A stretch of 64,000 bases of DNA from the NCBI RefSeq assembly GCF_001435295.1, contig NZ_CM003594.1, positions 3,058,574 through 3,122,573 of the forward strand, written 5' to 3'. The notes below the pieces were generated by a model. The model saw only the letters and a list, made by a program, of their open reading frames with translations. It was not told the origin of the DNA and ran no database searches. This stretch comes from Psychrobacter sp. P11F6 (GTDB lineage Bacteria > Pseudomonadota > Gammaproteobacteria > Pseudomonadales > Moraxellaceae). Shown one piece after another: positions 47,448-56,585 of this stretch. Positions within the stretch are counted from its first letter, which is position 1, and the number at the start of each line of letters is the position of its first letter. A program made the translations under genes and the position numbers.

Positions 47448-48248
47448 TTATTTAAATGCCACAATAGAGACGAAGTTCAAAAACTGAAACCATGTGAGAT
47501 GGCGCTTAAAGCCAACTTGATCTAACCGTGCATGATGCTCATCTAATGTATCAGTGATAAGGACGTTTTCTAGTGCATTACGCTTGCCGCTGATTTCCAT
47601 CTCGCTATAACCATTGGCGCGTTTAAAATCATAATAACGCTCGACCAACCACGCATCATATTGCTCATCAAAAGCATGGGTTTTTTCAGTTAATACCAGT
47701 ATCCCGCCTTCACTTAACGCTGCATAAATTTTCTCTAATACTGCGACTCTATCGGCAGCTGGCAAAAACTGTAGCGTTAAGTTCAAAATCACCATATCGC
47801 AGGGTTCAAGTTCCACATCGCGAATATCAGCGGTAATCACTTCGATGTCATGCGCAGGATAATTGTCACTCAGTAGCGTGGTCGCTTCGGTCGTCATCGC
47901 TGGTGAGATATCAATCGCTTTAATCTGCAAATCTTGCGGCTCAAACTCACCCGCCAACGTCATACTTGCTGCGCCAAGTGAACAGCCCAAATCATACACT
48001 CGACTGACGCGCTGACCACTATCGCTCTGTTGACGATACTTACAATGACGTCGGGCAAATATGGGCAGCATCGCTAGCACCTGACCATAACCGGGCACAC
48101 TGCGACGAATCATATCAGGGAAACAAGCCACCACTTGCTCATCAAAGGAGAAGCGCGCTGCTTTATCAAGTGGCGTGGTAAACGGTTTGTCAAATAGGGT
48201 GTCGTGTTTAACAATAGCAGGCTTAGATTGACTCATGGTGCGACTCAT
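47448..48248 (-). CDS. cmoA: Carboxy-S-adenosyl-L-methionine synthase (CmoA)
   Basis: A 266-residue SAM-dependent enzyme converting prephenate and SAM to carboxy-SAM, the donor used by CmoB. Landmarks are [20 protein letters not shown], the SAM-binding [11 protein letters not shown] and [11 protein letters not shown]. Two ATGs are possible (48248 and 48236), neither with a strong site; the longer is listed. Upstream of cmoB in one operon. Confidence 0.95.
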   Translation of the reverse strand: MSRTMSQSKPAIVKHDTLFDKPFTTPLDKAARFSFDEQVVACFPDMIRRSVPGYGQVLAMLPIFARRHCKYRQQSDSGQRVSRVYDLGCSLGAASMTLAGEFEPQDLQIKAIDISPAMTTEATTLLSDNYPAHDIEVITADIRDVELEPCDMVILNLTLQFLPAADRVAVLEKIYAALSEGGILVLTEKTHAFDEQYDAWLVERYYDFKRANGYSEMEISGKRNALENVLITDTLDEHHARLDQVGFKRHLTWFQFLNFVSIVAFK

Positions 48249-48451
48249 TTTGTGATAATAGAACTTAAATTAGGAGATAATTGATGGTCTTGCTTGTCAT
48301 TATTAGCTGAAAGCAGCACGACGTAGCAAAAGCCCATTATAACATTACTGTTTGTTACTTATCGCGGTCAGATGCCCTGCTAAGCTAAATACGTATTGCT
48401 AAGTAAGTAACACTTGGCTCATATTTTATATTTATAAAAATAGGAAAAATT

Positions 48452-48973
48452 ATGCAAACCATTATTTTGGGCGGTGGCTGTTTTTGGTGCACCGAATCGG
48501 TATTTTTATCCGTAAAAGGTGTGCAATCTGTCGTTTCAGGCTACATGGGCGGTAACGCTGTTTCTGCCAATTACGAAGCGGTCTGTGGTGGCAATACAGG
48601 GCATGTTGAAGTGATCAAAATCGAGTTCGATGACTCTATCGTCCCGCTAGAAGTGATACTTGATGTTTTCTTTGCTACCCATGATCCCACCACAATGGAT
48701 CGTCAAGGCAATGACGTCGGTAGCCAGTACCGCAGCGTGGTTTTTTATACCGAAGAAAATCAGAAACCAACGATTGACCGCACCATCAACAAACTGCGCG
48801 ATATGGGCGTCAATGTGGTCACTGAAGTAAATCCAGCTGTTGAGTTTTATCAAGCAGAAGAGACCCATCAGGATTTCTTTAATAAGAATCCAGGACAAGG
48901 GTATTGCAACTTTGCCATACCGCCAAAGCTTGCCAAATTGCGTAAAGAGTTTAGTCAGTATATGGTGAGCTAA
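48452..48973 (+). CDS. msrA: Peptide methionine-S-sulfoxide reductase MsrA
   Basis: A 173-residue reductase repairing oxidised methionine (S-form). The catalytic motif GGCFWC has Cys10 (nucleophile) and Cys13 at the very N-terminus, followed by VVSGYMGG, the glycine-rich loop, and RQGNDVGSQYRS. No signal peptide, so cytoplasmic. RBS AGGAAAA; followed by its own terminator. Confidence 0.96.
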   Translation: MQTIILGGGCFWCTESVFLSVKGVQSVVSGYMGGNAVSANYEAVCGGNTGHVEVIKIEFDDSIVPLEVILDVFFATHDPTTMDRQGNDVGSQYRSVVFYTEENQKPTIDRTINKLRDMGVNVVTEVNPAVEFYQAEETHQDFFNKNPGQGYCNFAIPPKLAKLRKEFSQYMVS

Positions 48974-49029
48974 ACGACAAATGAAGATAGTTTTTCATTT
49001 GAAAAAAGATTATCTCAGCATTTCATTAT

Positions 49030-49065
49030 AGCCAAACGCTTGTTGTATGAGCGTTTGGCTTTTTA
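49030..49065 (+). terminator. Terminator after msrA
   Basis: A perfect 11-bp stem AGCCAAACGCT/AGCGTTTGGCT with a 9-base loop and T5. Confidence 0.88.
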
Positions 49066-49142
49066 ACATCTTTAGCATTCTCACTCAAACCGTTATGATA
49101 GAAACAACTCAAATATAACCCTCAACGAATAAAGGCGAAGGT

Positions 49143-49796
49143 ATGAACGCTGAATTTTGGCACAGCCGCTGGCAAGAGAAACGTATTGGCTTTAATCAGT
49201 CTGCAGTGAATCCCTTATTAATAAATTACTTTAAGCAGTTAAACCTGCCAGCTGGTAGCCGTGTCTTTGTCCCTCTTTGCGGTAAATCGATTGATATGGC
49301 TTGGCTGGCAGCGCAAGGCTACGACGTCGTAGGCGTTGAATTGGTGGAAACAGCGATACAAGAATTCTTTACTGAGCAAAATATCTCCCCTACTGTGCAC
49401 CAGCATCTAGATAATCCAGCCATTAAATACTATCAAGGTCAGTTGTCAGGACAAACCATTACCCTATGGGTTGCTGATATTTTTGCACTAACGACTGAGG
49501 ATATCGGATCTGTAAAGGCGTTATATGATAAAGCCGCATTGATTGCGCTGCCAGAAAATATGCTTACGAAGTATAGCGAGCATATACGTAAAATAAGTGG
49601 TCATGCACCACAATTTATCATCACTCTCACTTATGACCAAAGCAAAAAAGCGGGACCGCCGTTCTCTATCAGTAGCGAGCAAATACAGCAATATTATGGC
49701 GATAACTATTATATCAGCGAACTGACGAGTGAACTTACTTCTATAGGATCGGCACCTGAGCTAACAGTCTCGGAGCATGTTTGGCTATTGAAATGA
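49143..49796 (+). CDS. tpm: Thiopurine S-methyltransferase family protein
   Basis: A 217-residue SAM-dependent methyltransferase. It starts with the family pattern MNAEFWHSRWQEKRIGFNQ, then the SAM motif FVPLCGKSIDMAWLAAQGYDVVGVE and a segment YDKAALIALP. In bacteria such enzymes methylate tellurite/selenite or thiols. Cytoplasmic. It precedes the DUF1499 gene by 82 bases on the same strand; cotranscription is possible. Confidence 0.9.
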   Translation: MNAEFWHSRWQEKRIGFNQSAVNPLLINYFKQLNLPAGSRVFVPLCGKSIDMAWLAAQGYDVVGVELVETAIQEFFTEQNISPTVHQHLDNPAIKYYQGQLSGQTITLWVADIFALTTEDIGSVKALYDKAALIALPENMLTKYSEHIRKISGHAPQFIITLTYDQSKKAGPPFSISSEQIQQYYGDNYYISELTSELTSIGSAPELTVSEHVWLLK

Positions 49797-49877
49797 GTGG
49801 TTAATAAATGAAATGAGTCGTTAATAAAGCCGTTTGCGTAGCGATTAATCAGTACTAAATCATGATGGAGAAATTGA

Positions 49878-50591
49878 ATGAAAATATTAGTTAGGCTGAT
49901 AAGTTTAATTTCTATCTTACTAGTCACACTCGCAGGTCCGCTGTACAAGTTTGGCTTAGTCGATTTAGCGACTGCGTTTGCAGGGTTTAAGTTTGGTGTA
50001 TTTACTGGTATCGCAGCATTGGTACTATTAGGCATACAGCTTTTATTTAAACGAGACACGGCTAGCATTGGTAGCGCATTACCATCGGCAGCGCTTGCTA
50101 TCACTGCCATTGCTATTCCACTAAGCATGATGAATACCGCCAAAAATGTACCGCCCATTCACGATATTTCAACCGACCTAGTGAATCCACCTGAATTTGT
50201 GGCCATTGCCCCACTGCGCGCTGATGCACCAAACCCAGTCGAGTATGCAGGTGTAGAGACTGCAACGCAGCAGCGCGCCGCCTACCCTGAATTACAAACA
50301 TTACGCTATAGCCAGTCAAAATCTGAGTTGGTTGAGGCAACCAAACAAGCCATCGATAATTTAGGTTGGGAGCTTGTCAATATCGATGCGGATAAAGGCG
50401 TCATTGAAGCGACCGATACGACTGCTTGGTTCGGTTTTAAAGATGATGTTGTCGTGCGTATCACGGATAACAGTAGTGAACGTCTAGTAGATATTCGTAG
50501 CAAGTCACGGGTTGGTGGGAGCGATTTGGGCAAAAATGCGGCGCGTATTCATAAGTTGATTGAAGAGTTGGATGGGGTTTTGGGGGAGTGA
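49878..50591 (+). CDS. DUF1499 domain-containing membrane protein
   Basis: A 237-residue protein. Three hydrophobic helices fill residues ~3-95 (LISLISILLVTLAGPLY, FGVFTGIAALVLLGIQLLF and SAALAITAIAIPLSMM). The DUF1499 domain follows (~100-235), with PPIHDISTD, TLRYSQSK and VDIRSKSRVGGSDLGKNAARI. The C-terminal part should be exposed at one face of the membrane. Function unknown. The start has a GGAG site. Confidence 0.85.
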   Translation: MKILVRLISLISILLVTLAGPLYKFGLVDLATAFAGFKFGVFTGIAALVLLGIQLLFKRDTASIGSALPSAALAITAIAIPLSMMNTAKNVPPIHDISTDLVNPPEFVAIAPLRADAPNPVEYAGVETATQQRAAYPELQTLRYSQSKSELVEATKQAIDNLGWELVNIDADKGVIEATDTTAWFGFKDDVVVRITDNSSERLVDIRSKSRVGGSDLGKNAARIHKLIEELDGVLGE

Positions 50592-50828
50592 TTAGGTTTC
50601 GAGAGAAGTAAAAGTGATTAATTGAATTTTTTTAGTACTTTATCCATTTTAGCCTATCTATCCTAAATCTTAAACCCTCTCTCAACCTCACGCCACCGTC
50701 AATTTATAGTAACAGCTTACTTCGATACCTTTTCTTTACCCATGAGATTGGTTACTCTAAGTCCATACTGCACCAATCCGCTTTGCTTTCTCTTTTAATA
50801 ACTATTTCAACGTTTATAGGATATTTTC

Positions 50829-52310
50829 ATGCGTTTGACTCCAGTTTCTACTTTATCATTGCTTAGCCTTGCTGTTGGGCTGAGTTTTGCTAGCACTGCT
50901 CAAGCAGCCAAACCACCAGCGCCAGACTTATCTAATGCCGAGTTTCAACAATGCTTAGACGGTTTGAAAAACTCTAGCAAATTTCGAGGGGTTGATGGCT
51001 CTACTTTTAATAACTATCGCCCTAGCCAGCCTGATCCTAGCGTGATTCAGTCATTGAATTATCAGCCAGAGTTTCAAAAAGACGTTTGGGATTATTTATC
51101 TTCACTGGTCGATAAAGAGCGTGTAGAAGATGGCATTCGTGCCAAGCGCCAATGGGCGGATACGCTACGTCAAATTGAATCACGCTATGGCGTCAAAGCC
51201 GAGCACGTACTAGGTGTATGGGGTGTTGAGTCAAACTTTGGGCAGACATTGGGCAAAAAACCTTTGTTTGAGTCTCTAGCGACGCTGTCTTGTTTTGATC
51301 GCCGTCAGAGCTATTTCCAAGGTGAATACGCTAATGCGCTAAAAATCGTCCAAAACGGTGATATCGCGCCAAGTGATATGACCGGCTCATGGGCAGGCGC
51401 TTTTGGTCAAACGCAATTTATGCCAAGTACCTTTTTAGAGCTGGCAGTCGATTTTGATGGCGATGGTCGCCGTGATTTGGTCAATAGTGTGCCTGACGCG
51501 CTAGCCTCTACCGCCAACTTTTTGGACAATCGTGGCTATCGCACGGGCGAGCCTTGGGGCTACGAAGTCAAGCTGCCCAGTGGATTTTGGGCAGCGTCTG
51601 ACCGTAAAAACAAGAAGTCTATTAGCCACTGGCGCAATCAAGGTATCACGCTCGCCAATGGCAGTCCATTGCCAAACGATTTGAGTAGCGCTGGGTTATT
51701 ATTACCCGCTGGCAAAGATGGTCCTGCTTTCTTGGTCGGTAAAAACTTTGATACGTTTTACTCTTATAATGCGTCAGAAAATTATGCGTTGGCAATCGCC
51801 CATTTATCAGACTTAATCACCAAAGAGGACAGCAGCAAAACTGACTTTGTCACAGCATGGCCTACCGATGACCCTGGTATCAGTCGCCAGCAAGCCAAAG
51901 ATATCCAGCAGGCGTTATTGAATGCGGGTTACGATATTGGTGGTGTTGATGGCATTATTGGCGACAATACCCGTATCGCGATTCAGCAATACCAATCTAG
52001 TCGTGGTATCTTGCCAGCGGATGGCCGCGCAGGACAGAAATTCTACCGTGCAATCATTGGAGATGCTGGAAACACAGCCCCGAAAAGCACGCAATACGGC
52101 AATCAATACGGACAGCCGTCGAATAGCCAGCCTTTAAACCCTGCCTCTGCTGATCGCATGGGACAGCTGATTCAGCAGCAAACGAGTACTCCTAATACGT
52201 ACTCAACGCAGCCTTCTGCGCAATCACCTACCCCTGGTAACACACGCTATCGCCGTGTCACTGGTAGCGACGGTGTGGTGAAGCTCGTTCGTGTTGACGA
52301 AGGTTCTTAG
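50829..52310 (+). CDS. Lytic murein transglycosylase, MltB family, with peptidoglycan-binding domain
   Basis: A 493-residue secreted enzyme. The signal peptide spans ~1-27 (LLSLAVGLSFASTAQA). The SLT_2 catalytic domain (~35-335) has Glu134 in GVWGVESNFGQT and SWAGAFGQTQFMPST. A peptidoglycan-binding-like domain follows (~352-420, RQQAKDIQQALLNAGYDIGG). The rest (~425-493) is a Gln/Ser/Thr/Pro-rich tail ending in RVTGSDGVVKLVRVD. Compared with E. coli MltB it lacks a lipobox, so it is likely soluble in the periplasm. Cleaves peptidoglycan to anhydromuropeptides. Confidence 0.92.
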   Translation: MRLTPVSTLSLLSLAVGLSFASTAQAAKPPAPDLSNAEFQQCLDGLKNSSKFRGVDGSTFNNYRPSQPDPSVIQSLNYQPEFQKDVWDYLSSLVDKERVEDGIRAKRQWADTLRQIESRYGVKAEHVLGVWGVESNFGQTLGKKPLFESLATLSCFDRRQSYFQGEYANALKIVQNGDIAPSDMTGSWAGAFGQTQFMPSTFLELAVDFDGDGRRDLVNSVPDALASTANFLDNRGYRTGEPWGYEVKLPSGFWAASDRKNKKSISHWRNQGITLANGSPLPNDLSSAGLLLPAGKDGPAFLVGKNFDTFYSYNASENYALAIAHLSDLITKEDSSKTDFVTAWPTDDPGISRQQAKDIQQALLNAGYDIGGVDGIIGDNTRIAIQQYQSSRGILPADGRAGQKFYRAIIGDAGNTAPKSTQYGNQYGQPSNSQPLNPASADRMGQLIQQQTSTPNTYSTQPSAQSPTPGNTRYRRVTGSDGVVKLVRVDEGS

Positions 52311-52373
52311 TATTCCGCGGATGTATCTTAGATTAAGCACATACTAGGCTAAGCACGCCCTAGATTAAGCACA

Positions 52374-52410
52374 TAAAAAGAGCCACGTTAATCATAACGT
52401 GGCTTTTTTC
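52374..52410. terminator. Bidirectional terminator between MltB gene and small acidic protein gene
   Basis: Perfect 10-bp stem AGCCACGTTA/TAACGTGGCT with a 4-base loop, A5 and T6 flanks. Confidence 0.9.
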
Positions 52411-52447
52411 ATGGGATTCATTCTTTAGTTTTTAGTCGGCTTTTAAC

Positions 52448-52747
52448 CTAAACGATCGGTGGTGGGTTCGGTTTACCATTATCACCATCCCAGTTCTCAC
52501 GTGCTTTTTCATCTAGATCAGCAGGCGTTTTTGGCTCCCACTTGCCATTTTCTTTCCAAGTAGCATCGCCCCAATCGGCATCTTCTTCTTTTCTGTCCAA
52601 GTCTTTATAAGCTTGGCTAGGGTCGATACCGCGGCGTTTCATGTCCGCTACTTGCTCTTCTAAGGTATGAAACTGCTCGGCAGCATGCATAGATTCTTCT
52701 AAGCCATCAAGCTCTTTTTTTAATGCATCGTTTTTAGCGTTACTCAT
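52448..52747 (-). CDS. Small acidic protein of unknown function
   Basis: A 99-residue soluble protein. Residues ~5-50 form a charged, coiled-coil-like helix (KKELDGLEESMHAAEQFH), followed by IDPSQAYKDLDRKEED and a Trp/Asp-rich segment (DWGDATWKENGKWEPKT). The C-terminus is Pro-rich. No signal peptide or membrane segment. A strong RBS (AAGGAGAG) supports translation. I do not recognise the family. Confidence 0.65.
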   Translation of the reverse strand: MSNAKNDALKKELDGLEESMHAAEQFHTLEEQVADMKRRGIDPSQAYKDLDRKEEDADWGDATWKENGKWEPKTPADLDEKARENWDGDNGKPNPPPIV

Positions 52748-53023
52748 CAGGTGCTCTCCTTAGTCAGTATTATTATGCGATTTATATACATTCGACTTAT
52801 ATGTATACAATATATACGTCAGTAATTTTAATATAAATAATGTATTTATTATCAATCTCTGATTAGTCTCAATATTACCAGTGTTAAATGGATTCACAAC
52901 CGTTGACGCGTATGCTTTGTATTACAAAACGTAGTCACAGCCACACGTGTGCTATTTGCAGCAGATAGGTTATGACTACTTTTAAATGAGGAAGGCAGAA
53001 ATATCATTAGTGCAAAGTGCGAA

Positions 53024-54022
53024 TCATTGGGAGTTATGATGGACTTCGTTCAAGAGATTTTTTGCATGAAAGGTCAACTTCCAAAGTTCTTGCGAGACGC
53101 GAGTGCCATAGGTTGTGAGCTGTATCCAGTTTGCACCCACTAGCTGACGTTGTAGTTGGTTCAAATCATCTTGAGAAATTTGGCAGCGCGAGACGGCATG
53201 GACATTCGGCATCTCTTTTTTGATGTCTTGCTCAGCTTTTGACGCTATCAAGCGATTCACAGCATTTTGCAAGCCATAGCTCGAAAAGGTCGCTGGTATT
53301 TTCATTAAGGCGATCAATATCTCTTGCCATGTCAAGGTCATGGGTCTGGTAACATCCGTCAGGTTGCCACCTGCATAAGCTTGAGCGCTATATTGAATAT
53401 CAAAAGCTTCTAACAATACAATTGGCTTACTCACATCATCAGAGACGAATTCATCAGCAGGTGGGCTATTTTCCTTTAGCGTTTTGTCAGTAGACAATAG
53501 ATCTGCAAACCGTTCCGCCACGGTTTGCTTGCTAAATTTGATCATTTCCTCATTAGCTCTCAGCCATCCACCAACGACCTGATGATTGGTCACTGCGTTA
53601 TAGTAAGCTTGTACAAGTAATGGCTCAATATCCGTTTCTGTATCATAATAATATATCGTATTGTCCTGCCGAGTCACCGACTTAATAAATTCTTGCAGTT
53701 GACGACTGATACTCGCATCTGGATGATGATTTTTGATTAAGATGAGTAACGGTTTGAGCTTGGCTTTGGCATTCAAATAGCTCAAATGCATTTGGCTAAC
53801 GCCATTCCTTTGCACGGTGCCATAACTGTCTCCAATGAGCATCAGTGCATAATCGCAGGAGTCGATACATTGTCGACCATATAGCGATGCTTTTGGCAAT
53901 TGGCTCGACACATCATAGGTCAAGAAAGCCCGCGACTGAAAAAATATCGCCAAGCTGTCCAAGACCAACAATTGATCATTGTCAGCGCATATGATGTGAA
54001 TATGATAGCGACGGTTTGGCAC
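53024..54022 (-). CDS. DUF4062-like protein of unknown function
   Basis: About 332 residues. The N-terminal ~110 residues look like DUF4062: a beta strand YHIHIICAD, a Cys/Asp pair SCDYALMLIGDSYGTV, then MHLSYLNAKAKLKPLLILIKN. That pattern is TIR/STAND-associated in other bacteria. The middle and C-terminal parts match nothing I recognise. The GTG at 54022 is preferred (AGAGG just upstream); the frame can be extended to a TTG at 54079. It stands alone with no neighbouring defence genes. Confidence 0.6.
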   Translation of the reverse strand: MPNRRYHIHIICADNDQLLVLDSLAIFFQSRAFLTYDVSSQLPKASLYGRQCIDSCDYALMLIGDSYGTVQRNGVSQMHLSYLNAKAKLKPLLILIKNHHPDASISRQLQEFIKSVTRQDNTIYYYDTETDIEPLLVQAYYNAVTNHQVVGGWLRANEEMIKFSKQTVAERFADLLSTDKTLKENSPPADEFVSDDVSKPIVLLEAFDIQYSAQAYAGGNLTDVTRPMTLTWQEILIALMKIPATFSSYGLQNAVNRLIASKAEQDIKKEMPNVHAVSRCQISQDDLNQLQRQLVGANWIQLTTYGTRVSQELWKLTFHAKNLLNEVHHNSQ

Positions 54023-54187
54023 AATCACCTCTAAGCTTAGGTCATGACATAGAATAATATGATATAAAATAGAGCACAAATATCTTGTGTTGCACAGCCT
54101 AGCATAATCTTATAAAAATAAGCTCAATTTATTTTTAATATATCAATATTATGGTTATGGGTTTAATATAAACACCTTTAGCTGCGC

Positions 54188-55195
54188 CTATTCAGAACAG
54201 TATTGCAAGATGACGTCTTTGCCAAGCAAACGCGCTATTAAAGTACCCAGTTTATCATCGAACTTAGTCGCATAAAAAATCAATGGCGGTCGAATGACAA
54301 CTTTTGTTCTGTCAGTTGTTTCTAAACAATGATCATCTGGGGTATTGTCAAACAATGCAGACAGCTGGTTTGCAGCCAATAGCTGCTTAACTCGCTCAGC
54401 AATCGCTTGTCCAGAATCAACGACCTGCATCGCCAATTGCTGCTGAGCAATCTCATCTAACAAAAACGTTTTGAAAAATGGATAGTGCGTACAGCCTAGT
54501 ACCAATTGATCAACGCCATCATGAGCAAATAATGTGAGCTGCTGGCGTAATCTTAAAGCAGTATCATCCTGCTCTGGCATTCCCGCCTCTACCCAAGGTA
54601 CCAATTGCGGATCAAAATATTTGGTCACTACCGTATTGTTGGGTTTAGCAAAGTGATCGATGACCTCATTAAGCAATGTGCCATTCAAGGTAGCTTTAGT
54701 CGCTAAAACAACCACGCGACCAGTTTTGCTCGCCGATATGGCTGGCTTTAGCGCCGGGACTAATCCGACGATAGGCAACTGCGGATAACGCCGTCTGGCT
54801 GTTTCCAAAGCATAAGCTGAGGCGCTATTACAAGCAATAACAATGAGCTTGCAGCCCTGCTCATACAACCAATCAACGGCTGTTAAAGTCAAGGCTTCAA
54901 TATCGGCGCTATCACGATTACCATAAGGCACATTTAAGGTGTCTGCATAATAGACATAACGCTCAGCAGGCAACTGCTGTGCCAAATGTAGATAAACTGA
55001 CAGTCCACCGACACCAGAGTCAAACAATCCGATTGGCGCATTGCGCTTTTTATTATTTATAACTGTGCCAATGTTCGTTTTATATATGTCAACTTTAGCA
55101 TTAGTTGCACTCTCAACATGCTCAATATGTTTACCATCAGGGCTATCTGAGCGCATTTTCACCCTATTTAAGCTATTACTTGCAGCAATATCCAT
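54188..55195 (-). CDS. murI: Glutamate racemase
   Basis: A 335-residue racemase making D-glutamate for peptidoglycan. Both catalytic cysteines are present, in VIACNSASAYA and LGCTHYPFF, and the start of the core is IGLFDSGVGGLS (~56). About 50 polar residues precede the core, absent in typical ~270-residue MurI. The ATG at 55195 overlaps a GTG; the ribosome site is weak. A 32-codon frame ends directly at this start, and an eight-fold 7-bp repeat lies 43-98 bases upstream, so expression may be variable. Confidence 0.92.
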   Translation of the reverse strand: MDIAASNSLNRVKMRSDSPDGKHIEHVESATNAKVDIYKTNIGTVINNKKRNAPIGLFDSGVGGLSVYLHLAQQLPAERYVYYADTLNVPYGNRDSADIEALTLTAVDWLYEQGCKLIVIACNSASAYALETARRRYPQLPIVGLVPALKPAISASKTGRVVVLATKATLNGTLLNEVIDHFAKPNNTVVTKYFDPQLVPWVEAGMPEQDDTALRLRQQLTLFAHDGVDQLVLGCTHYPFFKTFLLDEIAQQQLAMQVVDSGQAIAERVKQLLAANQLSALFDNTPDDHCLETTDRTKVVIRPPLIFYATKFDDKLGTLIARLLGKDVILQYCSE

Positions 55196-55197
55196 CA

Positions 55198-55299
55198 CTA
55201 CTCTACTGCCATTTTTATATACATATCGTCATCTTTATGCTGTTTGCTGTTTGCTGTTTGCTGTTTGCTGTTTGCTGTTTGCTGTTTGCTGTTTAGCAT
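55198..55299 (-). CDS. Possible leader ORF upstream of murI
   Basis: A 33-codon frame (32-33 residues) running from ATG 55299 through the heptamer repeat (repeated NSKQQTA) to a TAG at 55198-55200, touching the murI start. It lacks a clear ribosome site, so it is only a candidate for translational coupling. Confidence 0.3.
   Translation of the reverse strand: MLNSKQQTANSKQQTANSKQHKDDDMYIKMAVE
55238..55293. repeat. Heptanucleotide microsatellite, eight perfect units
   Basis: TGCTGTT repeated eight times without interruption (56 bases), ending with a broken unit TAGC. It lies between the murI start and the repeat element at 55329. Confidence 0.97.
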
Positions 55300-55328
55300 A
55301 CTACAGTAATTAGCTGGTGATTTATCGC

Positions 55329-55436
55329 TATAGTCGGTTCAATATAATTTGGATATAAGGAGGCCAAGCGAAAGTACTACAAATAGTAGACTAAGCGAGT
55401 CTGACACCGTATCTGATTTATATGGGATTGACTATA
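55329..55436 (+). repeat. Dispersed intergenic repeat, copy C
   Basis: A 108-base segment starting TATAGTCGGTTCAAT and ending ATTGACTATA, so its ends are inverted repeats. It shares the start with copy B and a core like ACAAAT.GTA...AAGCGAG with copies A and B, but is the most divergent. Confidence 0.65.
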
Positions 55437-55483
55437 TCTAAGCCGTAAATTATTTGACGGGTACATAGCTTTGAGCCCTTGCG

Positions 55484-56179
55484 TTAACTGGCTGGCATCG
55501 ACAGCTCATAGGATTTTCCGCCACTTTGTAACGTCAGTATCGTCTCACCATTTTGCTCTGTCAATTCGCCAATTTCGGTCAAATGATAAAAAGTATTACG
55601 CCCAATAAGTGCGTCCAAACCATTTCTAACGGGCATATAAGGACGTACCTGCATATCCATTGCTGCCTGCTGATCAATCGTATCATTGTCTGTAGGATTA
55701 TACGCCTTTAATGTGATGGTGTGCTCATCATCTAAACGCACCACATCGCCAGTCGTCGTGGTAAATTCTAGCCAACGGTTATTGCCTTCGTTGACGATAC
55801 CGACGTCATTGATTAATAAAGGGGCATGTTCAACTTGGATACGGATTTTCTGTACTGGCGTCTTCAAAAAATATTCAATGACACCATTATTGTCTTCTTT
55901 CCATAAAATAGTCGCAAATAAGCTCACCAATGACTCTCTGGTCATTTGCCCGCCTTCATGCCACCACTCGCCATTTGCCTTTATGACCAGATCCATATCG
56001 ACCACATCTTTTGGGTGCCATTTATCCAATGGTGGGATGGCACGTCCTTCACGTTTGCCTACGGTAGACTTTAGATACTGACTGAGAGAATCCATATTAT
56101 TTAGCTTAGATGGCACGTCTTTTGGCGGTTTAGCTGCCGTTTCATCGTTTTGAATTATGTCTTCATTATTGTTATTCAT
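55484..56179 (-). CDS. DUF1285 domain-containing protein
   Basis: A 231-residue protein. The N-terminal ~50 residues are acidic and polar. The DUF1285 part follows: PPLDKWHPKDVVDMDLVIKANGEWWHEGG, then SLFATILWKED and LKTPVQKIRIQVEHAP, ending RNTFYHLTEIGE. Function unknown; soluble, probably cytoplasmic. No operon partner; the start codon region shows AAAGGAT. Confidence 0.84.
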   Translation of the reverse strand: MNNNNEDIIQNDETAAKPPKDVPSKLNNMDSLSQYLKSTVGKREGRAIPPLDKWHPKDVVDMDLVIKANGEWWHEGGQMTRESLVSLFATILWKEDNNGVIEYFLKTPVQKIRIQVEHAPLLINDVGIVNEGNNRWLEFTTTTGDVVRLDDEHTITLKAYNPTDNDTIDQQAAMDMQVRPYMPVRNGLDALIGRNTFYHLTEIGELTEQNGETILTLQSGGKSYELSMPAS

Positions 56180-56585
56180 CGTATAATCCTTTACTTAGCA
56201 TTCAAAGTTTGGCAAATCTATTATTACTATAAATTTTAGTTTCGGGTATGATGAAAACATATCATCTTAGCACCCTCATTAGTTCAATCTTACCTTAACA
56301 TCGATACTCATAAATGCGTATCGTGTTTGTAGGACTTTTCTTTTATAATGAGTAACGATTTTTTATTGAAATGGTCAAGTGGGTGTTGTGTTAATGACAC
56401 ATTTTACGTGATGTGTTGAAATCCTTAAATACATGGATCTCGACAGTAACATGGTCAATTGATGTCGCAAAGACAGTTTTTATCGGGCAGCCATATGTCT
56501 GAGTAATGTTAGCGCCGCAAGTCTATTATTCAATTGTTAAGCTAATGATGCCCTGAGATAAGCCACTAAAAGTTTAGGAGTAGGT
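56180..56585. other. Intergenic region upstream of ETF-QO gene
   Basis: A ~400-base divergent region with the promoters of the DUF1285 gene and the ETF-QO gene. No repeat, RNA gene or clear operator recognised. Confidence 0.45.

Noticed and set aside
55041..55313. Plus-strand frame through the heptamer repeat (Cys/Leu/Phe-rich)
   Set aside because: Antisense to murI and made mostly of repeat-encoded residues; no ribosome site.
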